64,000 bases of DNA from Microstegium vimineum (lineage: Eukaryota > Streptophyta > Magnoliopsida > Poales > Poaceae): the NCBI GenBank assembly GCA_022036555.1, contig CM039119.1, positions 40,830,858-40,894,857 of the forward strand, written 5' to 3'. Numbering within the stretch: the stretch's first letter is position 1; every line of letters begins with the position of its first letter. A program made the translations under genes and the position numbers. The notes under the pieces are model-generated. The model saw only the letters and a program-made list of their open reading frames with translations, was not told the DNA's origin and ran no database searches. Below, one piece after another: positions 23,711 to 35,514 of the stretch.

Positions 23711-25323
23711 TGTTGACGCAAAAAATGGGGCTTCCGGCGCCATCACTGCGTAGGGCCTGCGGAGACCATGCAGCAACAGATCGAGCTTGATCTCCTGGAC
23801 CCCTTAAGCGGCTCAAGCCACTTCGATGATCGATTACAGGCGTGCCAGTCAATTTGACCTACAATTGACAAGGAGATGAAACGTCAAATTATGGAACCTG
23901 TCGGTTGTTGCCAGACAGTTCCATGGATATGCAGCTCTCATATAGCCGATGAATGTTGGAGATTGACTAAAGAGTCAACTCCGAACATGATTAAATATAA
24001 CAATGGTGAACGGCTGTTACAAGATATCAAGCGTAAGGTGCGTAAATAGTCGATCACGCAGTGAGATTAAAGTAAAGATGCGATGCATGCAACGTTATCG
24101 TCATCGATCTACCAAATCTATTGAGTATACCGGATAAAGATTAACCATCAACAGAGGTGTGTTCCTATGCAACCATGATGAAAATTAACCCGATAACCTG
24201 ACCAATCTACTAGCATTGGGGTGTTTTCATGCAGCCATAAAAGTAAACGAGTCAAGCCACGTCCAGTATACTTAATAGATCTAATAGATCGGAACGACAA
24301 AGTACACACATCGTATGATTGAAGCATAACCAGATCAGCTATACCAGTCGATATGGGATCCATGAAGCTTGAACAAGATCCACGTATTCGACACCGGACG
24401 GATCTAAGTCTGAGCAGACATAACTCAACACATATGGCATTGGGGTTCGTAAGATGTAGTCTTACCGCATATGTTGAGCCAGATCCAACCAGACACAAAT
24501 CAATCTAATGACTGGATACATGTCTCAAACCCGCAACACGTGACAACCGTAACTAATGAATTAGCTGATATGATCTTAGATCCATCGCCTCTCTGAATGT
24601 AAAGAAAGAACGCGACGGAGGCAAATAGATCTAGATAGAAATAAAGTGCGAGCCAATTCATTAGATGAGATTGGGCAAGATATTGTGACAATAGATTAAA
24701 CAAAGTATCACAGACAATATCGATAACTTAATGAATCTATTAGATCGCCAATCTAATAGAGCCGATAACTAGCCTGAAGCCACGATTCATATGAGATTGA
24801 AGCAATGCAGCCCCATAAACAATAGATTCAAACCGATAACTAGCTCATACCGAGCTTGCACGAGTTACACAATACAGCCGTACAAACGAGACATGAACGA
24901 AGGCTAAACTTATAAGCAAACCGGAGGTCGATCTAGTCGATGCATCCCAATCCGTCGAAGGTTCACCGAAATCTACTCTACTCTACTCCTACTCCTAGGG
25001 GTGGCTGAAGGCCGGGAACTAAAGACTATGTTGTATGTTTGATTGATTGGATGTCTTCCTCGTCTCCTATGCCTTGCTATTTATAGACCATAGCATGTAC
25101 CCTAATCGAGCGTCACGTAAGTCCTAATAATAAGGAAACAAACCATGACTTGGGCCTCAATTTTCTTCATCGTTGAGATCGCCACGTGTGTGTTGTTGAA
25201 ACCGGCCGAAAGATCTCTTATTTCCTTAGTCGATCTTTCGGGTCCATCTTAGATGCTTCCTCCGAAGGCCTGCTAGGGGGGCCATAAGCGCGTATCTGAC
25301 TGTGTCAAAATACGGTGTTAACA
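23711..25323 (-). mobile_element. Solo LTR with exact target-site duplication GTATG
   Basis: 1613 bp. On the element strand it begins TGTTAACACCGTATTTTGAC and ends TTTTTTGCGTCAACA. The 5-bp duplication gtatg is at 23706-23710 and 25324-25328. No interior, primer site or partner LTR is nearby, which indicates LTR-LTR recombination of a full element. The TGTTAACACCGTATTTTG terminus resembles Ty3/gypsy LTRs of grasses (inference). Confidence 0.85.
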
Positions 25324-25328
25324 GTATG

Positions 25329-25848
25329 ATATATATATTAACTAGAAGATATATTTAATATTGTAGCTTATTTATCCATATGAACATAAGAAAGGATTTT
25401 ATACTATGAAGGATATTTTTTTGTACAACTAAAAAGTAGTCATTATGCAAGAAGCATATTACTATTATTTATACTCTTATTATTAATTGATAGACGAATT
25501 GTGAGCTAACTTTTAAAAGATATGTATAGCATTGTGGTATTGCATACCATTAATTAACACATAGTTATGAAATGAGTATGGCTCTACAAGGGGAACATAT
25601 TTGATTAGTAATCTACCAAAATTACAAATATCAAGTAGATCGCATTTGCTAAAACATTAAATTAAAATTCATACATATAGGACATGTTTCGATCGGACCA
25701 GACAAAGTTGTCTGGCATGAGAGCAGCTCCCCGGCGTCCGATTTTGGAGGCATGGGGCCAGGATGGCTGCGTGGGCGTGAGCTTGCCTGGGAGGCATCCA
25801 TCCAAACAAGCTCATAGAATATTGTTTTTCTCTCCCAACGAATAAACA
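25329..25848. other. AT-rich intergenic DNA and MITE fragment
   Basis: About 300 bp of AT-rich sequence without features, then 25676-25815, which looks like part of a hAT MITE (gacatgtttcgatcgg ... catccatccaaacaagctc). No gene is recognised. Confidence 0.35.
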
Positions 25849-26683
25849 GGCACAAAGAGCAAAAGTTACAAACGGTCACATGCAGAGCCGCAGCTGGATC
25901 GGATGGATGAGCATATATTGTAACAAGACGCGTTGAAGTAATATAAGAGTTGCTAGCACCCCTTTTCAGCGACGAGAAAAATAGAACAGTAGAAATGTTA
26001 TTCGTTCCTTTTCTTTGGCTACGTTCTCCACCAATCCATCACGCTGTCCTTTATCAGCATGGTGGGGGCCTGGGGCACAAAAATAACAAGTTGAGCTTTA
26101 ATTAATCTGTTTAAGCAATAATTTAGGATAACAACTATGTTGGATTATTATAATTGAATGGTTTGCTGCACATGATGTTACTTTTATGTCCAGCACATCG
26201 ATCTGCTTTCGATCTTATTATAAGTAGTATCACCTTAATTTATCGGTTTACAAATTCCCCTGCTGATGATATTTATCCTGCTTCTCAAAAGATAGATGCG
26301 TGTATTATTATTGTTTACTGCCAGATATTAATTAATAATTAATGTGGTATTGGAATGCTGATGATAGATCTATATATGTTAACTTTCGGCAGCTGCTTAA
26401 TTTAGCATTTTTTTAGATTGGTTCCTGTACGTAGTTTGAAACGCACAATATATACCTACACTCAATGCCGGACCGGAACTTATTTGGTGGAGATCCGCAG
26501 AAAAGGACAACTAAGAGCTAGATACTGTAGATACGTATGTCTTCCATCCTGCCAAAGCTCTCAAGATCACTAGACAAAAACAGAATCCAATTCAATAATA
26601 TAAAAAAGCATGAACCTAATCACACATGATTGATATATATCTTAGTTTGCATTATGTCCACCATCACCACTACAAAGCGGTTC

Positions 26684-27297
26684 TCTTAAGCAACCCCATG
26701 TAGAAACATTTGTCCGAAAATCGCAAGTCACGCATTTTTTCGCGTAAAATTCGCGAACGCGTTCCGCCGGGGATTCGAACCTCAGACCTCAAGCCTCGCG
26801 CGTTACCTTCTCTACCACTTCACCCATGACTTACTTGTGTCTAGATTCCGTTTTACTTCCTCATATTCTATACTAAACCGAGTGTAAATTGATTGTTTGA
26901 ACCACTAAACGAATTCAAATGAAAAAGTTGTGAACTACAAAGTTTCATAACTTTTTGAGACCTACAACTTTCATGTAGCAAGTTTTTTCATCCGAGGTGG
27001 TTTACAAAAATTTGAATTTCAAATGTAACACATTCGAACGTATTTTTCGATGACAAGATGATTTCAAATAAAAAATTGTGAACTACAAAGTTTCATAACT
27101 TTTCGAGATCTACAACTTTCATGTAGAAAGTTTTTCCATCCAATATCGTTTACAAAAATAAAAAAATCAGTGAAAAAAATCCGAAGATGGATTTTTAGTG
27201 GCGGTTCGTAATTGTTTTTTTTTCTACTGGCGATTGATAACTCAAACCGCCTGTGCTATTTTTTTGAGGCGTAGCCAAAAATCATTTTTGTACTAGT
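26684..27297. mobile_element. Non-autonomous insertion, possibly CACTA-like, with tRNA-like segment
   Basis: The insertion is defined by comparison with copy 1a: flanking sequence is continuous there. It begins near ccactacaaagcggttctc and ends near catttttgtactagta, loosely inverted ends of CACTA type (CACTACAAA / TACTAGTACAAAA). Close to the right end ggcggttcg and caaaccgcc are inverted. At 26771-26781 the sequence ggattcgaacc is the complement of a tRNA B-box. No transposase. Confidence 0.45.
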
Positions 27298-27496
27298 ACA
27301 TACAAATAAGCACAAAATCAGATCAGCAGATTACCACAAAGCTTGGGCAAGAAAGGTGTTAATAAATGACATGGCCACTACCCACGAAAGATACGTACGT
27401 AAAGTACGTACCAGTGTTCACACAGAGGGGCCCATCTTCTCGTCAGTCGTTCAACTCGTCGTCATCCACTCAACTGACTGCCCTCTCTCCTCGGCC

Positions 27497-27551
27497 ACGC
27501 GTAATGGTCCCATCCCATTCAGCTTCCACGTTGCTTCGCCAATGGGAAGCA
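27497..27551. promoter_or_regulatory. Conserved element, copy 2
   Basis: The same order of motifs as at 18577 and 36450: acgcgtaatggtccca, agcttccacgttgcttcgcc, aatggg. A four-base insertion (tccc) distinguishes it from copy 1. Confidence 0.4.
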
Positions 27552-28004
27552 AGAGATTGAGCTCCGACAAGTGCAGTATGTACCAATACCAACAAACTCT
27601 CATTATCATACAGTATGGCGTGTAACCACTAAAACAGTAACATTTTTTTTATAAAAAAATGGCAAATCATGCATGCTATAGATCGATTGCTCGAAAATTG
27701 GCGACCTTTGTGGCATAGTATATTATTTACAACATTTTAGGCTTGCCCGGCCAAATGCCACACTGAACATTTTAGGCTAGCAAGTCCAAATGCCTAGCGC
27801 ATATTGATTATGTCCAAATGTTGGTTGTTACTAGTTGATAAATGTCATTATATAATCAACTTCTGAACATTCTTCCTGAGCTCAACTTCTGTGGACTTCT
27901 AAGTTTCCGGCGGTGTATGAAAATTCCATGTCCTACGAGATGCGCCTTACGAACACTAATACATATAACAAGCAGGAAAAAACTCAGGAAGCTCAAAAAT
28001 TGAC

Positions 28005-28740
28005 TGTAGGTGTGTTTGGTACCCCATAAAATCAGAATTGAGACAAAACAAATAATCGAGAATCGCACTCAAATGCTCTTCGTTATTTTAGGTTGACTGA
28101 GAATCAGGTGACAAAAAAAATCCAAATTTTAACTAGCATTGGCGTTTTTCATACCACAGCCTCCCTCTCGCGTTTTCTCCACCTCATGGGATTTCCCTCC
28201 TATTACCCGACCGATCCGATCCCCCTCTGCTCCACTCTCTTGCTTCCCCGCTGCAGCCACCTGCCTCCCTCTTGCTTCCCCACCACTAGCTTGGTCGCAG
28301 GTGACCCCTCTTGCCCATCTACTCTTGCGCTGGGCTCGGTCACAGGTGACCTCTCCTGCCCATCTGCTCTTGTGCTGGGCCTGGTCGCTCCCCTGTTCGC
28401 TACCGTCGTTGGGTTCGGTCGGAGAAGCCCCTCGAGGATGCATCGGCCCTCGAAGGAAATGACAATCTTCAGCACCGGGAGAGAACACGAGGAGGCATGT
28501 TTGCTCAACTCCCCTGATGTTTCGCCTGCCCTGAGATGGCCGAAGAAGGCAATGGCACCGGGTCTTTTGAGAAAGAAGAAGGACACAAATATTTTTTTAC
28601 ACATTCGAATGCTATATAATCAGGACTGTCAAACACTCTTGTTTTTTATACCTGAGAATTTTAAGACCGCTGCTTATGAAAGAATTACGATTGAATTATA
28701 ATCAATTCTTATTATACAAGCATCCCAAACACATATTGTG
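28005..28740. mobile_element. hAT/Harbinger-like insertion in copy 2
   Basis: Comparison with copy 1a shows about 735 extra bp here, starting gtaggtgtgtttggtacc and ending catcccaaacacatattg, whose gtgtttgg / ccaaacac ends are inverted. A GC-rich middle with a tandem cttgcccatctactcttg-like unit gives frames of up to 202 codons on the plus strand (28093-28701). No family is recognised, and the frame runs through the terminal repeat, so it is not called a gene. Confidence 0.5.
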
Positions 28741-28879
28741 CATGCTCCAACAACAACGGTTAAGTGGAAGGGTTTTAAATATCGCCGAAATGGAGGCCGA
28801 ATTTCATTGATTTCAACCGAGATAAAAAAATGAAACTGATATTCTAAACAATCGACTTGTATGACTTTATCTAATACCT

Positions 28880-29345
28880 TCGCTGCGTTCGGTTGCTGGT
28901 GTTTCAAGTCATGGAATCATTCCAACCAGGATTGCTTCTTTAATATGTATATAGGCATTGTTCACCAGAAATAATTCCTGCCCAGAATCACACTAACCGA
29001 ATGAGATCTTAAGCATTAACTGCTAGAATCCTGGGGTTCTAGTAGTACGTACATAGAAAAGCATTGAAACATTCGGCGGGCGCATCATAGTTGTTTGATC
29101 CTAATTGTACCGGGCCAGGATAGGATCCCTACTGGGGACGATCCATGATGGATTAGAGTGTACTCATTTGGTCCATAAATAACAATAGTTGTTGATATGT
29201 GTATCGTAAGTTTGACTCAATTTACAGAAAATATGTGTAACATTTGTATTTTTAAATAAATTTATTAGAAAATAGATAAAAATATTTATGTACCATAAAT
29301 ATTAATATTTTTAGTACATATATTTAAGGATAGAGAGAGTATATA
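28880..29345. mobile_element. MITE remnants
   Basis: 28880-29008 has worn inverted ends (cgttcggttgctggtg ... cactaaccgaatgag). 29158-29342 is a degenerate Stowaway-like segment ending ggatagagagagtata. Neither has coding capacity. Confidence 0.4.
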
Positions 29346-29462
29346 TCAGGCTAACAACTGCTTCAAATTAGTAATTAGTTCGTTGCAATCAATTCTGTAT
29401 AGCAGCACTTTATATACATACAGTTTACACAATTACGATGGAGATGACATCGGTAAGCAGTA

Positions 29463-29575
29463 CTCCCTCCGTCTAATTGAAAGTGTCATTTGAAAAGCCT
29501 CCGTTCTATTGAGAGTGTCGTTGGAAAATCGTGTATGTGAGGGAAATACGGTTTCCTAATGAGACAGAAGGAGTT
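29463..29575. mobile_element. Stowaway-type MITE related to 15703-15796
   Basis: Begins ctccctccgtctaattg, ends gagacagaaggag, and shares gtgtcg...gtgagggaa(a/c)acggttt with the copy at 15703, so the two belong to one subfamily. Confidence 0.55.
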
Positions 29576-29579
29576 AGTG

Positions 29580-30240
29580 CATGTATCACACAACGACAGT
29601 GGAACAGTACAGCCGCCGGCCGGGCCGAAGGAAGCGTGGGAGTGAGATCCGTGTGGGATGCAGTGCGGAGGAGCTCGTCATCGGGGACCCCAAGGAGCTC
29701 GCCGTCGGGGTCGGGGCAGCGGAGAGCCGCGCTGGCTCATTGGCCGAGCGGCGCGCTCGCGTTGGGGCCGGGGGCAGCGGCAAGCTCTGCTTGCGCCATA
29801 TGGCTAGGCGACGTGCTCGCGTCGAGGCCACTAGCGACGAGTTTGGCAGCTTCCTGCTGTACGTCGTCGCCGTCACATCGTAGGCACGTAAACTCTTTTC
29901 TTGCATGCATGTCCTGCTGCTCGTCGCACTTACGGATCCATCCATCAGACGGACGTCGTCAATGTGCGTGTTGGGCGCCCGCGTAACGTAACGCGTCCGC
30001 CGCGGCCGGAGAATTCTCTTGCCGCCGCCGATGCATATTTATGATGAAGCCCATGTGAAACACTGAACCTGTCGATCCGTACTAGCTAGTTGGTGTCACT
30101 ACCAGTGAAAGCCCACCCTACGTACGTTCCTCCATCATTGGTACAGTACTAATAACTACGAGCACTCCGAGCTAGTAGCAGTTATTATTAGCAAAGCTCC
30201 AATGGGCTGAGCTGAGTACCTGTTTCCCCAGAATTGGCCG
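29580..30240. other. GC-rich segment, partly paralogous to 22100-22440
   Basis: A GC-rich stretch at 29610-29880 gives overlapping open frames on both strands without recognisable domains. 29985-30035 and 30115-30140 match 22205-22265 and 22410-22435. It is probably part of the duplicated block and not a gene. Confidence 0.4.
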
Positions 30241-30603
30241 CGCGCTGTTGTGTTCTCCTGGCACTTAGGGTAGTCTTGACATGACATGCAGCTACAGTAG
30301 TAGGATGGGTCGATCCATCCATCGGAGCACTTCAATTCACATTCACTACAGTATTATAGATAGCCATGTGGGAAACGACGAGTGGTACGGTGTGTCCCGG
30401 ATTGTCGAGTCTGATGGACCACCAAATTTGCATGCACACAGGGGGGCATCGACTATCCGGCCAGTAGTCTTCTGTTACAGGGGGCCATCGACTATCCGAC
30501 CTACAGGAGTTTGTGCTGCCTGCTACTTCAATTATCTGTGCACTGTCATCTTTCATTTCAAGAAATAAACAGGAAGAAAATCATAGCTCAGGCAACACCC
30601 TAC

Positions 30604-30605
<2 letters not shown>

Positions 30606-30661
<56 letters not shown>
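30606..30661. repeat. (TA)n microsatellite
   Basis: About 28 uninterrupted TA units. The apparent Tyr-Ile repeat peptides here are translations of the microsatellite. Confidence 0.95.
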
Positions 30662-30664
<3 letters not shown>

Positions 30665-30825
30665 CCCGACCTATGATTTTTATATATACACTAGACCAAG
30701 CATTTATAATGAAAAAATTTAATACAATTCCGTAACATGTATTCATGATACTGACACATTATTCAGTATTTTCTAGTTTTAGCTGTTAGCTGTATAATAA
30801 TCTAGCTATATATATATATATAGAG

Positions 30826-31045
30826 AGAGTATTTAGTAGCTAACTATAGAATAAGTTATTCTATAGCCAACTTCATTTACGATAGTTATGTGACGATAAC
30901 ATATGGGGATATTTACCATAATGTTATCATAAATCACACATTAAGGAGTTACTACAATCTCATAAATTAGTATAGTAATTATTATAAATTCAAGTGGCTA
31001 TAGAATAAATTATTTGTAGCGAGTTATGGAGTAATAGTTCTAGTT
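30826..31045. mobile_element. AT-rich MITE with inverted ends
   Basis: The left agctaactatagaataagtt and right ggctatagaataaattattt...gagttatggagt ends are roughly inverted around about 200 bp of AT-rich DNA. The superfamily is not determined. Confidence 0.4.
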
Positions 31046-31059
31046 CTATATATAGAAAC

Positions 31060-32687
31060 CGCTTAATTAGTTTAGGCGGCCGTAGCATGTACTCCTCTGT
31101 ACACTTGTAGCTACATATCTATATTATAATAACACAACGAATCCATTGTATATATACGACTACGAACACATGGTAAATAAGTACCCATGTAATTCAGTTT
31201 TACGATGAGTATATTGTGAACATGAAACCATTTCAGGTTGAGTGTGTTGATCTAACCCTACTACAAAAGCAGAGTTTGGCATATCTCTTGTTGTGTTGCG
31301 CATGCGTTGAGCTCGGAGACGGTAATCAATGGCGAGGTGAAGGTCAAGTTGAGACGAGCCGTGCCGATAGACCAGGAGCGGTGAAGGGCAGGCGTGAGGC
31401 TTAGACTGAGAGACCGGAGGCCCGGAGGACTAGCTGCGGTGGCTGACACTTAGGGCATCGACAAGTGCAAGAGTACATGGAGGTAACTGTGTGTTGACCA
31501 AGTCAAGACGACGATTGAGCAAGTCGAGCAGGAAGGCTTTAGAAGACTTGGCGCTCGCGATGACGCGTGTCGAGGAGCGGAGGACGCGTATGGAGTACGC
31601 TACTCATGTGTTGTTTGGTGGTTTGGGCCTCAAAACCATCGGTGACCGGTTTACGGGTTTTAGCCTCAAAACCCGGACGAAGCTTCCGAGAAAATGAGGA
31701 TGGCCATGACGGAATCCTGGAGGTTGCGTCAAGGTGACGACAAGTCTAGACAGGAAGCGTGACCATCCAATGAAGATGAAGAAGATTCGAGAAAGTTGAA
31801 TCATAATGTCCTAGAGCTAGGTGGTTTGCTCATGTATAAAGGGACTATTTGGAAATGTCCAATAGACCTTGTTAAATAAGGATGATAAGACTCTAAATCC
31901 CTCACCTCTTTCATTCCCTTATTTCCTCCTCCCACCTTCCTTAGGCTCTCTCCCTCTCCCTTAGCTTTCTTGCTTAGAGGTCCGCGGATGCTTTGGTGAT
32001 TCATCCGTGTAACTTAAACCAATTGATCGGGAATGGAGGCCTTAATAATCTCCTCGTGTCATGGTCGCGTCGATTCGTGAATTGATTGAGTCTTTCTTTA
32101 TCTTGTTTTTGGTTTTCCCCCTCCATGGTTTTCGCCTGATCTCTCTCTACTTGATCCTTTTACAAACCATTTGTTGGAGAAAGTGTTGCGAACCCTTGTA
32201 AAGCTTTCCACTGAAGGAATTGAGATGGTTTGGGGTGACCACTTAGATCAGTCAATTTCCATGTCTCTAGTCATTTTTCTCCTTCCGCTAGGATTTTGAT
32301 TGACATCAAATTTTGTGAGATACCAAAGACTATGATCTTCATGGAGTAGCAGCCTTGTTACCTTATGAGCTTGCCATAAAATTTGGGATCAATCAGAGTT
32401 GCGAAATAGATTGATTTTTTTTGTGCGTTTTGGTGCTGGTTTTGGGGCACCATACGTTGTAGTAATAGTACCGAACGTGTCGCCACAGTGTACCGGACAT
32501 GCGTAAGTAACACCAGAAGCTACAATAACTGCTACAGTGCGCCCAGTGATCAGTGTCTTGTGAGTTTTGTAGACTCGCTGTTTTGCCCATTTCTCTCTTG
32601 TCCGGACTCCGGATCAAGTTCCAATTGTTACATTGGATTCATATTCACGCAGGGAACATAATATGATACTTTTGAGACCATTTCTTA
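31060..32687. other. Degenerate repeat DNA, possibly a worn LTR retroelement fragment (left part)
   Basis: No gene is recognised. The sequence after about 31255 has mid-GC, open-frame-poor DNA, and it continues at 34806-35070 on the far side of the Mutator-like element, where gaggctctcattcacccgcc resembles the end region of some grass LTRs. The assignment is weak. Confidence 0.3.
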
Positions 32688-32696
32688 TAAGTATTT

Positions 32697-34796
32697 GGGA
32701 GAATTGGCTATGGGACATTGTTGACGGTCGTTAGCGTCAACTTTTTATACAATTATAAACATGATAAATGGATCAATCGCATGAAAATCATAGAAATACA
32801 GGGGGTTATCCAACAAATTCCATGAGTTTTGGTGTTCTATTATTTTCCAGGGACTATTCCGAAAAAGCATATAAAGGAAAGCAAATCAGGATAAATATCG
32901 GAATAAATCTCGGAATAAATCCGCGGGGAGATAGATTACATCGGACTCAGGAAGGACCCAGAAGGCACCCGACGGAAGCGGGGCCCGAAAGGTCGATCTG
33001 GAGGGCCGACCGGCATGGGCCCATACCGGGCGGCACACCTGGGCCCGCCTGCCGCCGCCTTCTGGAAGCTTCCTCCACCGCCATTAAAGAGTCATCTAGG
33101 CCCTACGTTAAGTCAGTTTGATCCAATGGCCGTCGTGCATCCCACCGGACTATAAATAGGGACCTGTACCCCCTGGAGCCAAGCCATATCAGAAGCTCAA
33201 GAGAATGAAGCCCTAACTCCTATCTAGTAGATCTAGGCCAGCAATCAAGAGAGACTAGATCCATGTAGATCTAGCTCTAGTTAGAGATTAGAGATTTAGA
33301 GTTGGAGAGTGTAGTTCTGAAGGAGTTCCTGTCTGTCAGTGCTTCTTCATCGCTGTATTTTTGGGAACAGATTCCTCTCGCCCAAGATCTGTATTCTGAG
33401 ATACCTTGTTATTCGACTTCTAGTTCAAGTAAGCAATATTATCCTTATCGTTCTTTATGTTTGCAACTCATCTTGAGTGTTTTGATCTTGATGGCCTTTT
33501 GATTAAAGTAGTAATTCGTAGTGTAGGCATGGTGCCTAGGCTAGGTTTACTTGTGAATGTCCCCTAATTTTCTAGACAACGGTAGCTCGCGTAGGTGACT
33601 CTTATAGCTACGTTGATTCCTCTGTACTCCATTTCCCGTAATAGATTTGGCAAGCATATAGGTGCTTGGTAGGAGAGAACTCTATTTCTGCTCTTATTTA
33701 AGTCATCGCTCTTAAAGATCATAAAAGATAATGCTTACCCAGTGATTAGAACTAGATAGTCCTTGGTTCTTTCTCCTCTTATTAATAGTTATTTATACTT
33801 GTTTGTGAAACGAGTTAAGTTAATATAGACTTAGTCTTCCTCATAACACCGTTCCTTTGGGTTCGATATTTAAAACTGGGTTATCTCGGTGAAGTGTTAC
33901 ATCGGTATTTATCTGTACGCTTGCGAATAATTAATTTACTCATTTGCTCTAAAAAATATCAACAGACATCTTGAAAGACGAAAATTGGCTGGTGCACACC
34001 TCTACTTTCGATAATTGTCATAAGACGTTATGCTTTCGTGTAATTGGCCCAATGGACACCGTGGCACTATTTAAGTCGTTACAAAATAGATATAAAATTA
34101 TATAAGTGCTTGAAAATTATACTATAAAATCTTCTATGATCTACATGATGAGAAATATATAGTAAAAATGTTATTTTTTGCACTAAAATGATCATTTTGC
34201 TCCACTTTATAAATAGACAAAGTTAACCATAGTTAACTTGTTAATATATTTGTAGGACACTAAAAATCTAGAAAAATTCACAAAATGTGCACATCACCAA
34301 ACATGACTGCTAAAAATATCAGTTTGAAATAATAAAGTTTAATGTATCAATTAAGCTTGACAGAAGATAAATCTATAACTTAGACATGCTAAATATACCA
34401 TTATAAACTTTATTATTTCAAGCTGATATTTTAGCATAGTCATGATTTGGTGACGTGCACATTCTGTGATTTTTCAGATTTTTAGTGTCCTACAAATATA
34501 TTAACAAATTAACTATGATTAATTCCGTCTATTTATGAAGAGGAGAAAAATGATCATTTTAGTGCAAAACAACATTTTTACTATATAATTCTCATCATGT
34601 AGAGCATAGAAGATTTTATAGTATAATTTTAGGAACTTATATGATTTTATATCTATTTTATAACGGTTTGAACTGGGCCACGGTGTCCATTGAGCCAATT
34701 ACACAAAACCGCAGTGTCTTATGGCTAATATCGAAAAAGTGGAGGTGTGCACCAGCCAATTTTCACCTTTCAAGATGTCTCATAGCCAATTCTCCC
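32697..34796. mobile_element. Mutator-like long-inverted-repeat element with nested solo LTR
   Basis: The termini are gggagaattggctatg and its inverted copy catagccaattctccc. The 9-bp duplication taagtattt is exact at 32688-32696 and 34797-34805; a 9-bp duplication with long inverted termini is the Mutator-superfamily signature. Removing the solo LTR and its duplication (32719-33969) leaves an element of about 849 bp that is almost entirely two inverted arms of roughly 400 bp (to about 34360, and from about 34375), with very little loop. There is no transposase. A transcript through it would fold into a long double-stranded RNA. Confidence 0.85.
32719..33964 (+). mobile_element. Solo LTR of the TGTTGACGG family, duplication GACAT
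   Basis: 1246 bp, tgttgacggtcgttagcg ... aaatatcaaca, flanked by gacat at 32714-32718 and 33965-33969. It contains the family motifs tccatgagttttggtgttct and a TATA-like actataaatagg (about 33148), the probable LTR promoter. It sits in the left terminal arm of the Mutator-like element and so is younger than it. Confidence 0.9.
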
Positions 34797-34805
34797 TAAG
34801 TATTT

Positions 34806-35514
34806 TGGAGTGAGCTCTTGCCTCTTCTCTCTAGGGAATGAGAGCTTCGCTATCGGAGTTTCGGTTCGAGCTTTTGGCTTTTGGTAGATTCGCTGTATCT
34901 TTGGTCATCACCAAAGGTATCCACCTATCTTGGGTCGTGATCTTACTGGTCTCATGTGGTTGCTTCTTGGGGTTTGATTTTGGAAATAGTAGCCCAATAT
35001 TTCTAAGTGAGATTTGAGGCTCTCATTCACCCGCCCCTCTGGTCGCCGTTTTGGTCCTTTAACGACCTATATACAACTTCATCAACAACTTTTTTCTCTG
35101 TACACTAGGTAAAGCTATTTTTCTCTTTTAATTTCTCACAAGAGGATGAGTTGAGGTGAAACTGAAAAAAAATAACTTTTCACAGGTCCCTCCTCTATTA
35201 TCCTCTCTTAATCATACATAATATTGGTGGTAAAAACTGTTTTGACAAACACTTTTTCTAAAACAGTAGTCCAATTTTACCAAAAGCTACTCATAAGGCT
35301 AAGCCTGTTTTCAAGAAAACACCTTGGCTATTGAAGTTGAACTACGCCAAAAGAGCCCGTTGTCAAGAAAAGTTGTCTTTTAACATGAAAGGAAGAGACA
35401 GGAACGACGTGTGTTGATGCAACACGCAACCACACCTTTCAGCCTTAGAAAAATGAGATTATTAGTTGATCCATTGTCGTCACACCCCCTTAATTTGTTT
35501 TGTTTTTCTTGTTC
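34806..35514. other. Repeat-derived intergenic DNA
   Basis: 34806-35070 continues the degenerate sequence from 32687. 35105-35340 resembles a hAT MITE (agctattttt ... caaaagctactcataaggct). No coding sequence is supported. Confidence 0.35.

Larger units (their letters stand above)
25849..28850. repeat. Diverged non-coding block, copy 2
   Basis: Collinear with 17600-19310 as listed for copy 1a, but lengthened by two insertions (26684-27297 and 28005-28740) that precisely interrupt the alignment. The conserved element is at 27497-27551. No open frame is shared between the copies. Confidence 0.75.

Noticed and set aside
26740..26850. A tRNA gene on the minus strand
   Set aside because: Only a B-box and a loose A-box are present. 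The two sides of the acceptor stem do not pair, and the sequence lies in an insertion.
28093..28701. A 202-codon plus-strand open frame
   Set aside because: It lies wholly within an insertion absent from the paralogous block, overlaps equally long minus-strand frames and includes the element's terminal repeat.
30511..30735. Tyr-Ile repeat proteins (also at 38091-38352)
   Set aside because: Translations of (TA)n microsatellites.
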